A stretch of DNA of 64,000 nucleotides, taken from assembly GCF_001724715.1 (NCBI RefSeq), contig NZ_MEFG01000019.1, positions 44,357 to 108,356 on the forward strand. Direction: 5' to 3'. The DNA comes from Sphingomonas sp. SCN 67-18 (GTDB lineage: Bacteria; Pseudomonadota; Alphaproteobacteria; Sphingomonadales; Sphingomonadaceae). Each line of letters begins with the position of its first letter. Within the stretch, counting starts at the first letter, position 1. A model generated the notes under the pieces. It saw nothing but the letters and a program-made list of their open reading frames with translations. It was not told the DNA's origin and made no database searches. The translations under genes and the position numbers were made by a program. Below, piece after piece: positions 8,690-17,620 of this stretch.

Positions 8690-8851
8690 ATGAAGTTGAT
8701 GCGCAAGATTCTCGGCAACAAGAAGGGTGCCACCGCGATCGAATACGGCCTGATCGCCGCTCTGATCGCTGTCGCCGCCATCGGTGCGATGGGCAGCCTC
8801 GGCAACCAGCTGAAGACGACCTTCAACAATGCAACGGATGCGATGAAGTAA
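8690..8851 (+). CDS. flp: Flp/Fap-type major pilin (53 aa)
   Basis: The 53-residue prepilin has the leader MKLMRKILGNKKG, the processing site G|ATAIEYGL, a hydrophobic helix (IAALIAVAAIGAMG) and a short polar tail ending TDAMK. It matches the major Tad pilins, which form bundled adhesive fibres after cleavage by a TadV/CpaA-type peptidase. AAGGAGA just upstream of the ATG is an excellent ribosome-binding site, and a strong terminator follows, as expected for a highly expressed single-gene transcript. Secretion and peptidase genes must lie elsewhere. Confidence 0.92.
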   Translation: MKLMRKILGNKKGATAIEYGLIAALIAVAAIGAMGSLGNQLKTTFNNATDAMK

Positions 8852-8902
8852 TCGACGGCGGAAACGCCTTGATTGCTTGAGCATCGCTCATGGCAGAAGA
8901 GA

Positions 8903-8935
8903 CCGGGCGGTGGGGGCTTCCACCGCCCGGTTTTT
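8903..8935 (+). terminator. Intrinsic terminator after flp, possibly shared with accA
   Basis: A perfect 11-bp GC-rich stem (8903-8913 with 8920-8930) has a 6-base loop and is followed by TTTTT at 8931-8935. It ends the flp transcript. It lies only a few bases from the convergent accA stop codon, but there is no T-run on the other strand, so it is probably mainly one-directional. Confidence 0.9.
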
Positions 8936-8940
8936 AATGC

Positions 8941-9888
8941 TCAGAGCGCGCCCATCGCCAGGAACTTGCTGCGTCGGTCCGCCCGGACGGCGTCCGGTGA
9001 AAGACCGGAGAGCGAATCCAGCGCGTCGCCGATGACCGATCCGAGCATGTCGATGGCCGCCGCCGGATCGCGGTGCGCGCCGCCCATCGGCTCCGGCACG
9101 ATCCGGTCGATCACGCCCAGCCGCTCAAGATCGGCCGCGGTCACCTTCATCGCCTCGGCCGCGTCGGGCGCACGATCGGCCGTCCGCCACAGGATCGAGG
9201 CGCAGCCTTCGGGCGAAATCACTGAATAGACGGCATGTTCGAACATCAGGATGCGATTGGCGGCCGCCAGCGCCACCGCGCCGCCCGATCCGCCTTCGCC
9301 GACGATCGCCGCAACCATCGGCACGCCGAGCGCGAGACATTGCTCGGTGGAGCGCGCGATCGCCTCCGCCTGCCCCCGCTCCTCGGCCTGAACGCCCGGG
9401 AAAGCGCCTGACGTGTCCACCAGCGTCACCACCGGGATGTTGAAGCGATCCGCCAGCTGCATCAGCCGGATCGCCTTCCTGTACCCCTCCGGTTTGCCCA
9501 TGCCGAAATTATGGCGCAGCCGGCTGGCGGTATCGTCGCCCTTTTCATGGCCGATCACCATGACGCGGCGCCCGCCGAGACGGCCCAGCCCGCCCAGGAT
9601 CGCCTGATCGTCGGCAAAGGCGCGGTCGCCGGCCAGCGGCATGAAATCGTCGATCAGCCGCGCGACATAATGGCGGAAATGCGGGCGCTCCGGGTGGCGG
9701 GCCACCTGCGTCTTCTGCCAGGGCGTCAGCCTGGCATAGGTGTCGCGCAGCAGCTTGTCGGATTTCGCCTGGAGCCGCGCCACCTCCGCATCGATGTCGA
9801 CAGGTCCGGAATCGGCGGTTTCCCGCAATTCGGTGACACGCGCCTGCAATTCGGCGATCGGTTTTTCAAAGTCGAGAAAACTGGTCAT
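8941..9888 (-). CDS. accA: Acetyl-CoA carboxylase carboxyltransferase subunit alpha
   Basis: The 315-residue alpha subunit, with AccD, moves the carboxyl group from biotin to acetyl-CoA to give malonyl-CoA for fatty acid synthesis. Recognisable segments are the N-terminal [16 protein letters not shown] coiled region, the RPHFRHYV and GHEKGDDT segments, [20 protein letters not shown] and [10 protein letters not shown] forming the crotonase-type oxyanion sites, and [11 protein letters not shown]. Length is normal for the family. Its partner accD is 17 kb away in the trp cluster. Confidence 0.97.
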   Translation of the reverse strand: MTSFLDFEKPIAELQARVTELRETADSGPVDIDAEVARLQAKSDKLLRDTYARLTPWQKTQVARHPERPHFRHYVARLIDDFMPLAGDRAFADDQAILGGLGRLGGRRVMVIGHEKGDDTASRLRHNFGMGKPEGYRKAIRLMQLADRFNIPVVTLVDTSGAFPGVQAEERGQAEAIARSTEQCLALGVPMVAAIVGEGGSGGAVALAAANRILMFEHAVYSVISPEGCASILWRTADRAPDAAEAMKVTAADLERLGVIDRIVPEPMGGAHRDPAAAIDMLGSVIGDALDSLSGLSPDAVRADRRSKFLAMGAL

Positions 9889-9922
9889 GTGCGCGCGGAA
9901 TTAGGCGCAGCCGCCCCGCGCG

Positions 9923-10840
9923 TCAACGCGTGCCGTCCTGCGGCGCATCCGCCAGCGGGTGACGGCTGTTGACCAGTTCCACCAACCGGCGGCTGTCGAC
10001 ATGGGTATAGATCTGCGTCGTGGCGATGTCGGCATGGCCCAGCATCGCCTGCAGGGCGCGCAAGTCCGCCCCGCCTTCCAGCAGGTGCGTGGCAAAGGCA
10101 TGGCGCAGCACATGGGGGCTGACCCGTTCCGGCGGGACGCCTGCATCCGCCGCCAGTGCCTTCACCATCTGGTAGAGCCGGATGCGGCTGAGGTGGTTGC
10201 GCCCGGACGGGAACAGCCATGGCGAGTCCGCCGCAACATGCGCCCGCCACGCCGCCACCGCGGCCCGTGCCCGGTCCGACACCGGTACCAGCCGCTCGCG
10301 CCCGCCCTTGCCCTTCAGGATCAGGAACGGCCGGTCGGCCGCCACCGCATTGCGCGGCAGGGACACAAGCTCCGTCGCGCGCAAGCCCGATCCGTAAAGC
10401 AGCTCGATCAGGGCCGAGAGGCGCAAGGCATCACCATCCGTATCGCCATCCGAAGACGCGATGCGCCGGCCGATCTCGTCGAACAGCCGGGCCATGTCGC
10501 CATGGTCGAGCACATGGGGCAGCGGGCGGACGGCGGTGGGGCGCGGGAGCGCCGGACCCGGATCGTCCTCGCGCAGCCCTTCTTCCACCAGAAAGGCGTA
10601 GAAGCGCCTCAGCGCAGCCGCCTTGCGCGCCACGGTGGATCGGGCCAGCGGCCGCCATTCATCGCCCAGCCGCGCCAGCGCCGCCGCATTTGCCTCCGCC
10701 AGCCCGCCGTTTAGAACGGCCGATGCGCCCATCAGGTCGGTGCGATAGGCGGTGACGGTATTGGCCGCCGCCCCCGCCTCCGCCGTCATCATCTCCAGAA
10801 AACGGTCGATCAGCCGGACATCCTGGCCGCCCGCGCTCAC
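9923..10840 (-). CDS. xerD: Tyrosine recombinase XerD
   Basis: The 305-residue integrase-fold protein has an N-terminal SAM-like DNA-binding domain (IDRFLEMMTAEAGAAANTVTAYRTDL) and a C-terminal catalytic domain with the R-K-H-R-H-Y set: Arg in YGSGLRATELVSL, HVLRHAFATHLLEGG, LGHADIATTQIYTHV. With XerC it resolves chromosome dimers at dif. The position between accA and aroK, plus family length, marks it as the housekeeping enzyme and not a phage integrase. It starts with GTG overlapping the stop of the upstream 608-residue gene (GTGA). Confidence 0.92.
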   Translation of the reverse strand: MSAGGQDVRLIDRFLEMMTAEAGAAANTVTAYRTDLMGASAVLNGGLAEANAAALARLGDEWRPLARSTVARKAAALRRFYAFLVEEGLREDDPGPALPRPTAVRPLPHVLDHGDMARLFDEIGRRIASSDGDTDGDALRLSALIELLYGSGLRATELVSLPRNAVAADRPFLILKGKGGRERLVPVSDRARAAVAAWRAHVAADSPWLFPSGRNHLSRIRLYQMVKALAADAGVPPERVSPHVLRHAFATHLLEGGADLRALQAMLGHADIATTQIYTHVDSRRLVELVNSRHPLADAPQDGTR

Positions 10841-12663
10841 GACCGCGAAATGGCCTCCGCCGCGATCATCCGGGCCTCGGCCTCATGGCCGACACGGCGC
10901 AGCGCGGAGACGATCTGGTAGAGGAAAGCGGGCGGCACCCGCCGCCAGTCGCGCGTCTGCATCCCCGTGGCGGCGATCAGCGCCACGGTGGCGGGCTGGT
11001 TGTCGCGCGCCGCCTGCTGGATGGCGCGGGTCCAGCTGTTCTGGACGCCCAGGCCAACGCCATGGGCACGGTTCATCTCATCGGCATCGGCGGCCGATAT
11101 CCGGCCGAGACCGGCCAGCGCGGCAATCACGAAGCGCACCTTCGCCTGCCCCTCATCGTCCTGCGCCTTGGCATAGCCGTCCACACGCGCCGCGCCGAGA
11201 TCGACCACCCGGCGGGACGCGCCGACCGCAAGCAGCGCCCAGGCGTCATCGCCCGCCCGCGCGCCATTCGCCACCTCGGCCCAGCGTTCCGCCGTGGTGT
11301 CGAAGCCGGCGGTCAGCATGGCGGCGATCAGGTTGCGCGCATCATCCGCATAATCCGCATTGGGCACGATCCGCGCCGCCGCGCGCGCGGTCAGCACCAG
11401 CCGGGCATAGCGTTCGCGCGGATCGGTCGGCTCGCTCCACAGCGCGCGCAGCGCCGTCATCCGGTTGTTCGCATCGCCCATATAGGCCTGCCGCAGCCGG
11501 CCTGCGGTCGAACCCTGCACGTCGGCGGAATCGGTGGCGTCGAACAATGCGCCATAAAGGTCGATATAGGCCGCGCTGGAAAAGACGCCCAGGGTTGCCG
11601 CCCAGGACGCGGGGCCGACGCGCTTGTCCACGCTCAGCATCGGCGCGCGCGCCTGCCAGGCCTGCACATGCGGCCCGACGGTAGCGAACAGCGCGTCCGG
11701 AAGCGCGACATCGGTGGCGTTGGCAAGGCCGAAGCGCCAGGCGGTCATCTGGTTGACGCCATCCCACTGGATGGTCACCGCGCGCCGCCCGTTGATGCCC
11801 GCGCCCACCACCTTCTCGGCCAACAGCACGTCTATGCCGCCGCTGCCGCCGCCCCGCCGCGCGCCGTCGATCAGCGCGCTGGCCGTGCCCGGCTCGCCCG
11901 CCAGGCCGGCGCACATCGCCCGGGCCAGCATCCACGCCCGCGCATTGCCGGGCACGGAATCGGCCAGTGGGCACATCGCCGCAGGATCGGCATTGGCCAG
12001 CGCGGACTGCATGGCCACCTGGAACAGTTTCGGCGTGAAACGATCGACGTCCACGCCCTGGACGAGCAGGCGCGCCGAATCCGCCTCACCCATGCGGAGC
12101 AGCAGCCAGGCGCGTTCCGCCACCCAATCAGCGCCCGCCACGCCGCGCGGCGCCGCCGTCTGCGTCAACAGCGCCCGGCGCAGCAGGATGGAGCCCCAGC
12201 GCGACGCCACCGGCGCTTTCATCCGCCGCATCAGGATGGAGAGATACCGGCCCCGCGCATTGCCCCAGCTATCCGTGCCGAGCCCGCCATTGCCGCTGTT
12301 CAGCACGCCGACGAAGGACGGCGAGCGGCGTGCGGCCTGCGGCAGGTCATATGGCTCTAACTCGGCCGTCTGCGCTTCCTCCGCTTTTGCCTCGTCGGTC
12401 AGTTCGGTCGGCAGGTCCGCCGGCAGGCCGGAGCCGAGATCGGGCAGCAGATCGACCGGCGGGCGCGCGGGTGCCGTGGGCGCGGCCGCGGGCCGCCCGG
12501 GGGTTGCCGCGGGCGTTGGAGCCGGCGCAGGCGCCGGATCGCCGAAACCGGGCGGCAGAATGGATTCCGGACGTTCCTGACCAAGCGCGGGGATCGCGAT
12601 CGCGGCGACCGCGACCAGCGAAACCGCACCAAGGATGACTCGCCTACTGCGCGAGCTTTTCAT
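10837..12663 (-). CDS. Exported protein of unknown function (608 aa)
   Basis: A signal sequence or membrane anchor (VILGAVSLVAVAAIAIPALG, residues 10-29) precedes a Pro/Ala-rich linker to about residue 80. Then comes a long alpha-helical, Ala-rich body without recognised catalytic motifs. The helical repeats (LLRMGEADSARLLVQGV, AERWAEVANGARAGDDAW) suggest a TPR/Sel1-like solenoid, so a scaffold in the periplasm is plausible. It is translationally coupled to xerD downstream and overlaps the 45-residue membrane gene upstream by 20 bases. I recognise no function. Confidence 0.75.
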   Translation of the reverse strand: MKSSRSRRVILGAVSLVAVAAIAIPALGQERPESILPPGFGDPAPAPAPTPAATPGRPAAAPTAPARPPVDLLPDLGSGLPADLPTELTDEAKAEEAQTAELEPYDLPQAARRSPSFVGVLNSGNGGLGTDSWGNARGRYLSILMRRMKAPVASRWGSILLRRALLTQTAAPRGVAGADWVAERAWLLLRMGEADSARLLVQGVDVDRFTPKLFQVAMQSALANADPAAMCPLADSVPGNARAWMLARAMCAGLAGEPGTASALIDGARRGGGSGGIDVLLAEKVVGAGINGRRAVTIQWDGVNQMTAWRFGLANATDVALPDALFATVGPHVQAWQARAPMLSVDKRVGPASWAATLGVFSSAAYIDLYGALFDATDSADVQGSTAGRLRQAYMGDANNRMTALRALWSEPTDPRERYARLVLTARAAARIVPNADYADDARNLIAAMLTAGFDTTAERWAEVANGARAGDDAWALLAVGASRRVVDLGAARVDGYAKAQDDEGQAKVRFVIAALAGLGRISAADADEMNRAHGVGLGVQNSWTRAIQQAARDNQPATVALIAATGMQTRDWRRVPPAFLYQIVSALRRVGHEAEARMIAAEAISRS

Positions 12664-12781
12664 TCGGCACGACCTTCTCGACGCGGACCGGCGCCTGTTC
12701 GGTGTCCATCCCGGCGAGCACGAACAGCCCCCCGACGACGATCGCGATGATGAGCAGCACTATGACGAGCGAACGGGACAT
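12644..12781 (-). CDS. Small single-pass membrane protein (45 aa)
   Basis: A 45-codon frame starts at an ATG at 12779-12781. It encodes a basic start (MSRS), one hydrophobic helix (LVIVLLIIAIVVGGLFVLAG) and a charged tail with VRVEKVVPNEKLAQ. Its 3' end overlaps the ATG of the 608-residue exported protein by 20 bases, a coupling seen for genuine co-expressed genes. It is too short for usual gene callers. Function is unknown; a partner or anchor for the exported protein is a guess. Confidence 0.65.
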   Translation of the reverse strand: MSRSLVIVLLIIAIVVGGLFVLAGMDTEQAPVRVEKVVPNEKLAQ

Positions 12782-12862
12782 GATTTTCCTTGTCTCACCG
12801 GTTCAACGGGAACCCCGGGCCTTTTGCCCGACGCCACGCCAGTCTGTATAGCCCCCGCGGCC

Positions 12863-13402
12863 ATGCATAACGAAGTCTCCCCCCGAACCGCCCCGGCAAA
12901 GCGCCCGATCGTCCTGGTCGGCCTGATGGGCGTCGGCAAATCCACGGTCGGCAAGCGCCTGGCAAGCCGCCTGAATCTTCCTTTCGTCGATGCCGATCAG
13001 GAGATTGAGACAGCGGCGGGCATGACCATCGCCGAGATATTCGAGCGATTCGGGGAGGCCCACTTCCGCGATGGCGAACGGCGGGTGATATCCCGGCTGG
13101 TCGACGGACGGCCGAAAGTGATCGCCACGGGCGGCGGCGCGTTCATGAACGACGAGACCCGCGCGCTCATCCTCGCGGAGGCGACGGCGGTGTGGATCAA
13201 TGCGGAGCTGGACACGCTGGTCGAGCGGATCGGCCGGCGCGGGCATCGCCCACTGCTCAACAAGGGCGATCCGCGCGCCATTCTTGGTGACCTCGCGGCG
13301 GCGCGCAATCCCGTCTATGCGCTGGCGCCGATCCATGTGATGAGCCACCCGGCGCCGCATGAAGCGACCGTCGATGCGATAATGGAGGCGTTGCGCAAAT
13401 GA
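12863..13402 (+). CDS. aroK: Shikimate kinase
   Basis: The enzyme phosphorylates shikimate at O3 using ATP, step five of the chorismate pathway. In 179 residues it shows Walker A GLMGVGKST, the shikimate-binding DADQEIE and FRDGERRVI segments, the GGGAF Walker-B region, and the lid Arg in RRGHRPLL. The frame is open for about 76 codons upstream of the ATG at 12863, but that stretch is antisense to the small membrane gene and has no family similarity. The stop overlaps the aroB start by four bases (ATGA). Confidence 0.95.
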   Translation: MHNEVSPRTAPAKRPIVLVGLMGVGKSTVGKRLASRLNLPFVDADQEIETAAGMTIAEIFERFGEAHFRDGERRVISRLVDGRPKVIATGGGAFMNDETRALILAEATAVWINAELDTLVERIGRRGHRPLLNKGDPRAILGDLAAARNPVYALAPIHVMSHPAPHEATVDAIMEALRK

Positions 13403-14499
13403 CCGTGGTCAGGGTCGATCTGGGTGAGCGCGGCTATGACATCGCGATCGAATCCGGCGCGCTGGCGCGGGCGGGCGCGCTGCTGCGCCCCTATGCGCGC
13501 GGCCGCCTGATCGTCATCACCGACTCCAATGTGGCCGAGGCCCAGCTGCCCCGGCTGGTCGCCGCGCTGGCGGCGGCGGGCATCGCCGCGGAGCCGATCG
13601 TGCTGCCGGCGGGCGAGGCGACCAAAAGCTGGGCGCAGCTTGAGCAACTGGCGGACCGGCTGCTCGATCTGGGCGTGGAGCGCGGCGACCATGTCGTCGC
13701 GCTGGGCGGCGGCGTGATCGGCGATCTGGTGGGCTTCACCGCCTCGCTAGTGAAGCGCGGCTGCGGCTTCGTGCAGGTGCCGACCACGCTGCTCGCGCAG
13801 GTGGACAGTTCCGTCGGCGGCAAGACCGCGATCAACACCCGCGCTGGCAAGAACCTGATCGGCGCATTCTACCAGCCGTCCTTCGTGCTGATCGATCCCG
13901 ACGTGCTGGACACGCTGCCCGCGCGCGACGTGCGGGCCGGCTATGCCGAAGTCGTCAAATATGGCCTGATCAACGACGCCGCCTTCTTTGCCTGGTGCGA
14001 AGCCAATGCCGGACGGCTGCTGGCTGGCGATGCGGACGCCCGCGCCCATGCCATCGCGCACAGCGTTGCCGCCAAGGCAGGCATCGTCGCCGCTGACGAG
14101 CGCGAACTGGCGGATCGCCGCGCGTTGCTCAACCTCGGCCACACTTTCGGCCATGCGCTGGAAGCGGAAACCGGCTTTTCGGACGCACTGCTGCACGGCG
14201 AGGCGGTGGCCGCCGGCATGGCGCTCGCCTTCCGCTTTTCCGCCGCGCAGGGGCTTTGCACGCAGGACGACGCCGACCGCGTCGGCGCCCACCTGCGCGC
14301 CATCGGCCTGCCGGACGGGCTGGCCGCCGCGGGCGTCGCCGCCGGTGGCACGGCGCTGGTCGCCCATATGGCGCATGACAAGAAAATGGCGGGCGGCCGC
14401 CTGCCCTTCATCCTGGCACGCGGCATCGGCGATGCCTTTGTCGACAAATCCGTGTCGCTGGACGATGTCGCGGCGTTTCTCGACCGCGAACGGGCCTGA
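13399..14499 (+). CDS. aroB: 3-dehydroquinate synthase
   Basis: The 366-residue NAD- and metal-dependent enzyme turns DAHP into 3-dehydroquinate, step two of the shikimate pathway. Visible motifs are GGGVIGDLVGFTAS (NAD binding), VPTTLLAQVDSSVGGKTAIN, the metal-binding EVVKYGLI and the two His of LNLGHTFGHALE and LLHGEAVAAGM. Full length and intact. It is translationally coupled to aroK, the usual alphaproteobacterial order. Confidence 0.97.
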   Translation: MTVVRVDLGERGYDIAIESGALARAGALLRPYARGRLIVITDSNVAEAQLPRLVAALAAAGIAAEPIVLPAGEATKSWAQLEQLADRLLDLGVERGDHVVALGGGVIGDLVGFTASLVKRGCGFVQVPTTLLAQVDSSVGGKTAINTRAGKNLIGAFYQPSFVLIDPDVLDTLPARDVRAGYAEVVKYGLINDAAFFAWCEANAGRLLAGDADARAHAIAHSVAAKAGIVAADERELADRRALLNLGHTFGHALEAETGFSDALLHGEAVAAGMALAFRFSAAQGLCTQDDADRVGAHLRAIGLPDGLAAAGVAAGGTALVAHMAHDKKMAGGRLPFILARGIGDAFVDKSVSLDDVAAFLDRERA

Positions 14500-14501
14500 A
14501 T

Positions 14502-14849
14502 TCAGCGCCGGAAGCCCCGCGCCGCGATCCAGATCCACCCGCCGATCATCGCCGCCCCGCCGATCGGCGTGACCGCCCCCAGCCAGCGCGGCGCGCCCAG
14601 CGCTATCGCATAGAGCGTCGCCGCGAACAGCATCGCCCCGGCCAGCAGCAACGCCGCCGGCCCCTCGCCCGTGCGCCGCCCGCCGAGCGCGATCACCGCC
14701 ACGGCGTGGACCAGCTGATAGGATGCGCCGGTACGCAGCCAGTCCGCCGCCGCACCCTCCGCGCCATGCGCGCCGAATGCGCCCGCCGCCACCGCCAGCG
14801 CGGCGGAAAGCGCCGCCCAGGGCAACAGCCGATCATGCTCCGCCGTCAT
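14502..14849 (-). CDS. DUF423 family membrane protein
   Basis: This 115-residue protein has about four hydrophobic segments with the family pattern: AALSAALAVAAGAFGAHG at the start, DWLRTGASYQLVHAVAVIAL (the conserved YQ-x-HA element), GAMLFAATLYAIALG and TPIGGAAMIGGWIWIA. DUF423 proteins (YgdD/YwdK type) have no established function. The start overlaps the antiporter stop by four bases, so the two are co-translated. Confidence 0.88.
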   Translation of the reverse strand: MTAEHDRLLPWAALSAALAVAAGAFGAHGAEGAAADWLRTGASYQLVHAVAVIALGGRRTGEGPAALLLAGAMLFAATLYAIALGAPRWLGAVTPIGGAAMIGGWIWIAARGFRR

Positions 14850-16603
14850 CGGCGGCTCGCGGGTTCATGCGGCAGATACATCATGTCCATCGCGGCCCTC
14901 AGATCGCCGGTTTCGCTCTGCGCGGCAAGCCGGTCCAGGTCGCGCTTGCGATATTCCGCCTCGGCGGCCGCGGCTTCATCCTCGTCGATCTCGAGCGCGG
15001 CCATCGCCTTGCGCGCGAGCCGGATGGCGGATTCATGCACTTCGCGCACCGCCCCGGCCACCGGCGCGCCGGCGATCCGCATCGCATGACGCCGGTCATA
15101 GAGGCGCACCAGCAGCGCCGCCTTGGGAAAGGCATCCGCAATGCCGCGCAACGCCTCGCCGCCGAAAGCGGACTCGTCGTGGCAAAAGAGCAGGAGCTGC
15201 GCCTCCTCCGCGCCGGCCAGCCGCAGCAGGTCTATGCGCGTGCCGTCGCCATAATAGACCTTCATGCCATAGGCCGCGCTGACGTCGATCTGTTCCGCGT
15301 CCGAATCAATCACCGTCACGGACAGGCCCTGCGCGGTCAGCATCTGGCTGACGGTCTGGCCGAAGCGGCCATAGCCGACCACGATGGCGCTGGCGCCGTC
15401 CGCCGCCTCCGGCCCGTCCAGGTCGGTCCGCAGCCTCGTCCTCTCGCTGCGGAAACGCCTGCCGAACGCCATAAGGAACGGCGTCGTCGCCATGGAGAGG
15501 GTGACGACCGCGCCGAACAGGCTGGCCGCCTCCGGCGCGATCAGCTGGGCGTCCTTCGCCTGCGCGAACAGCACGAAGCCAAATTCGCCGCCCTGGCTCA
15601 ACAGCAGGCCAAGGCCAAGCGCCTCGCGCCAGCCCATGCCGAACAGGCGGCCCAGCCCCAATATGATCGCCGTCTTGATGACGATCAGTCCCGCCGCCAT
15701 GCCGATGACGAATACCGGGCGATCGGCAATGGCGTGCAGGTCCAGCATCATGCCGACCGCGATGAAGAACAGGCCGAGAAGGATGGAGCGGAACGGCTCG
15801 ACATCCGCCTCCAGCTCATGCCGATAGGGGGAATCGGCCAGCATCACCCCGGCGATGAACGCGCCCAGCGCGGTCGACAGGTGCAATGCCTCCATCAGCG
15901 CCGCGCTGGCCAGCACGGCGAACAGCCCGGCGGCGACGAACAGTTCGCGCTCGCCCAGCCCGCCGATCAGGCGGAACAGCGGATTGAGGACATAGCACCC
16001 GGCGCAAACGAGGCCGATGATCGCGCCGACGGTGTAGAGCGCCAGCATCCACCCCGGCGGCGCGCCCGGATCCGGCGGCGCGCGCGACAGGGCGGCGATG
16101 ATGGTGATCATCGGCACCAGCGACAAATCCTGGAACAGCAGTACGGAAAACGCCCGCTCGCCAAAGGGCGTTCGCAGCCGCCCGGCGGATTGCAGCATCG
16201 GCAGCACCTGCGCGGTGGACGACAGGGCCAGCGGCAGGCCCAGCGCAATCGCTGCCGCCGCAGAGAATTCCGTGGCGACGAAGATCATCGCCGCCACCGC
16301 CGCGCCGCACAGCATCACCTGCGAGACGCCAAGGCCGAAAATGTCGCGCCGCAGCCGCCACAACCGGCTGGGCGTCAGTTCCAGCCCGACGAGGAACAGC
16401 AGCAGGGTGATGCCGATTTCGGCAAAATCCATCTTGCTTTCGGCCCCGCCCTCCAGCCCGAGCACCTCGGGGCCGATCAGCACGCCCGCCACCAGATAAC
16501 CCAGCACCGCGCCAAGCCCGAGCCGGCGGAACAGCAGCACGAAGGTGAGCGCCGCGCCCAGCAGGATCACGCCGTCGATCAGCGCGACGCCGCCCGTTTC
16601 CAT
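14846..16603 (-). CDS. CPA2 monovalent cation:proton antiporter (KefB/KefC type)
   Basis: The 585-residue protein has about twelve membrane helices followed by a cytosolic nucleotide-binding (RCK/TrkA-N) domain. The transport part has LGAVLGYLVAGVLIGPEV, LLFLVGLELTPSRLW and AFIAGVMLADSPYRHELE, the pattern of glutathione-gated potassium efflux systems. The RCK domain starts near residue 405 with VVGYGRFGQTVSQML. It likely exports K+ in exchange for protons during electrophile or osmotic stress. No KefF/KefG ancillary gene is adjacent. Its start touches the stop of the IscU-like gene. Confidence 0.9.
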   Translation of the reverse strand: METGGVALIDGVILLGAALTFVLLFRRLGLGAVLGYLVAGVLIGPEVLGLEGGAESKMDFAEIGITLLLFLVGLELTPSRLWRLRRDIFGLGVSQVMLCGAAVAAMIFVATEFSAAAAIALGLPLALSSTAQVLPMLQSAGRLRTPFGERAFSVLLFQDLSLVPMITIIAALSRAPPDPGAPPGWMLALYTVGAIIGLVCAGCYVLNPLFRLIGGLGERELFVAAGLFAVLASAALMEALHLSTALGAFIAGVMLADSPYRHELEADVEPFRSILLGLFFIAVGMMLDLHAIADRPVFVIGMAAGLIVIKTAIILGLGRLFGMGWREALGLGLLLSQGGEFGFVLFAQAKDAQLIAPEAASLFGAVVTLSMATTPFLMAFGRRFRSERTRLRTDLDGPEAADGASAIVVGYGRFGQTVSQMLTAQGLSVTVIDSDAEQIDVSAAYGMKVYYGDGTRIDLLRLAGAEEAQLLLFCHDESAFGGEALRGIADAFPKAALLVRLYDRRHAMRIAGAPVAGAVREVHESAIRLARKAMAALEIDEDEAAAAEAEYRKRDLDRLAAQSETGDLRAAMDMMYLPHEPASRR

Positions 16604-17040
16604 CAGCCGTCGCCCCGCGCCACGGCCTGCGCCGCCGCCTCCGCCACCGCCTCGAAGGCAAGGCGGATGGAGGCATGGCGCGCGCTGTGCGACAGGGCCG
16701 GCGCGAATACGTCCAGCCCCGGCCAGTCGCCGGGGTCCGCGCGCGTGCCGGCCAGCCAGCCGGTCAGCGCGTCGCGCGCGGCGTCCAGTTCCGCCGGCGT
16801 GCGGCCGATGGCGTGGCTCGCCATCAGATTTGCGGAGGCCTGCCCCAGCGCGCAGGCGCGCACATCCTGCCCCAGCGCGGCGACCCGCCCTTCACCGTCC
16901 ATGCGGACGTCCACAGTCACCCGGCTGCCGCACACCGGCGATCGCCGCTCCGCGCTGCCTTCAGGATCGGCCAGCCGCTCGCCATGCGGAATGCTGGCCG
17001 CCAGGCGCAGGATGGTGACGTTGTACAGCGGCGCGTTCAT
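16603..17040 (-). CDS. IscU/SufU-like Fe-S scaffold homologue with two cysteines
   Basis: The 145-residue protein follows the NifU N-terminal fold: YNVTILRLAASIPHGERL, then PVCGSRVTVDV with the first ligand Cys, then ACALGQASANL with the second. At the third ligand position the sequence reads SARHASIRLAF, so the expected Cys is absent and the whole protein has only two Cys. That pattern matches a divergent alphaproteobacterial scaffold-like group; whether it builds clusters or only carries metal is unknown. No isc or suf genes are near. It lies between cvpA and a K+ antiporter. Confidence 0.8.
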   Translation of the reverse strand: MNAPLYNVTILRLAASIPHGERLADPEGSAERRSPVCGSRVTVDVRMDGEGRVAALGQDVRACALGQASANLMASHAIGRTPAELDAARDALTGWLAGTRADPGDWPGLDVFAPALSHSARHASIRLAFEAVAEAAAQAVARGDG

Positions 17041-17068
17041 CGATGCGCGTCCTCATGCGCGAACAGGA

Positions 17069-17611
17069 TCAGGCTTTGCCGGGGTCAACCGGCTCCCCAT
17101 CGGGCAGGTCCATCCGGCGCTGGTTCATATAATCGACCAGCGCCTTGCCGCTGGCGCTGAGCAAGGGATAGGTGCGCGATTCGCGGACCCATTCGGGCCG
17201 TTTGGTCGCGCCGCCGTTCACCGTATCCAGCACCATCGTGACCAGCAGGAACAGCAGGGTTGAAAAGATCAGCCCCTTCACCGCGCCGAAACCGAGGCCA
17301 AGCACCCGGTCCACCGGGCCAAGCACCGACTGGCGAGTGCGGGCGCCGAGCGAGCGGGCGAGGAACTTGCCCAGGAAAAAGGTGATGCCGAACACCAGCA
17401 CGAAGGCCAGCACGGCCGCGCCCGCCGCGGTACCGATGGTCGGCGCCAGCGCGTCGGACACCGGGCTGTGCAGGAATTTCACCGCCACGACCGCCAGCAC
17501 CCAGGCGATCAGCGACAGCGCCTCGGTGACGAAGCCCCGGAGGAAGCCAAGGATCGCGCCCCCGCCGACAAGCAGGATGACGATGATATCGAGGCCGGTG
17601 AGCGCTGCCAT
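17069..17611 (-). CDS. cvpA: CvpA family inner-membrane protein
   Basis: The 180-residue protein has four membrane helices in the CvpA pattern: TGLDIIVILLVGGGAILGFLRG, the FVTEALSLIAWVLAVV segment, FVLVFGITFFLGKFLARSL and GLGFGAVKGLIFSTLL. CvpA (colicin V production) proteins affect envelope homeostasis and are often next to purF, though here purF is 28 kb away. It starts ten bases after the radA stop on the same strand, so the two are probably co-transcribed. Confidence 0.88.
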   Translation of the reverse strand: MAALTGLDIIVILLVGGGAILGFLRGFVTEALSLIAWVLAVVAVKFLHSPVSDALAPTIGTAAGAAVLAFVLVFGITFFLGKFLARSLGARTRQSVLGPVDRVLGLGFGAVKGLIFSTLLFLLVTMVLDTVNGGATKRPEWVRESRTYPLLSASGKALVDYMNQRRMDLPDGEPVDPGKA

Positions 17612-17620
17612 ATGCGACCG

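Noticed and set aside
9923..10840. Tyrosine recombinase as sign of a mobile element
   Set aside because: Length, motifs and the accA-xerD-aroK setting mark it as the housekeeping XerD; no attachment sites or cargo genes are near.
12635..12862. Longer N-terminus for shikimate kinase
   Set aside because: The 76-codon extension is unrelated to the family and is antisense to the 45-residue membrane gene.
14723..17263. 846-codon open frame antisense to the antiporter, IscU-like and cvpA genes
   Set aside because: Low-complexity Arg/Gln/His-rich translation without motifs; the three opposite-strand genes are clear.
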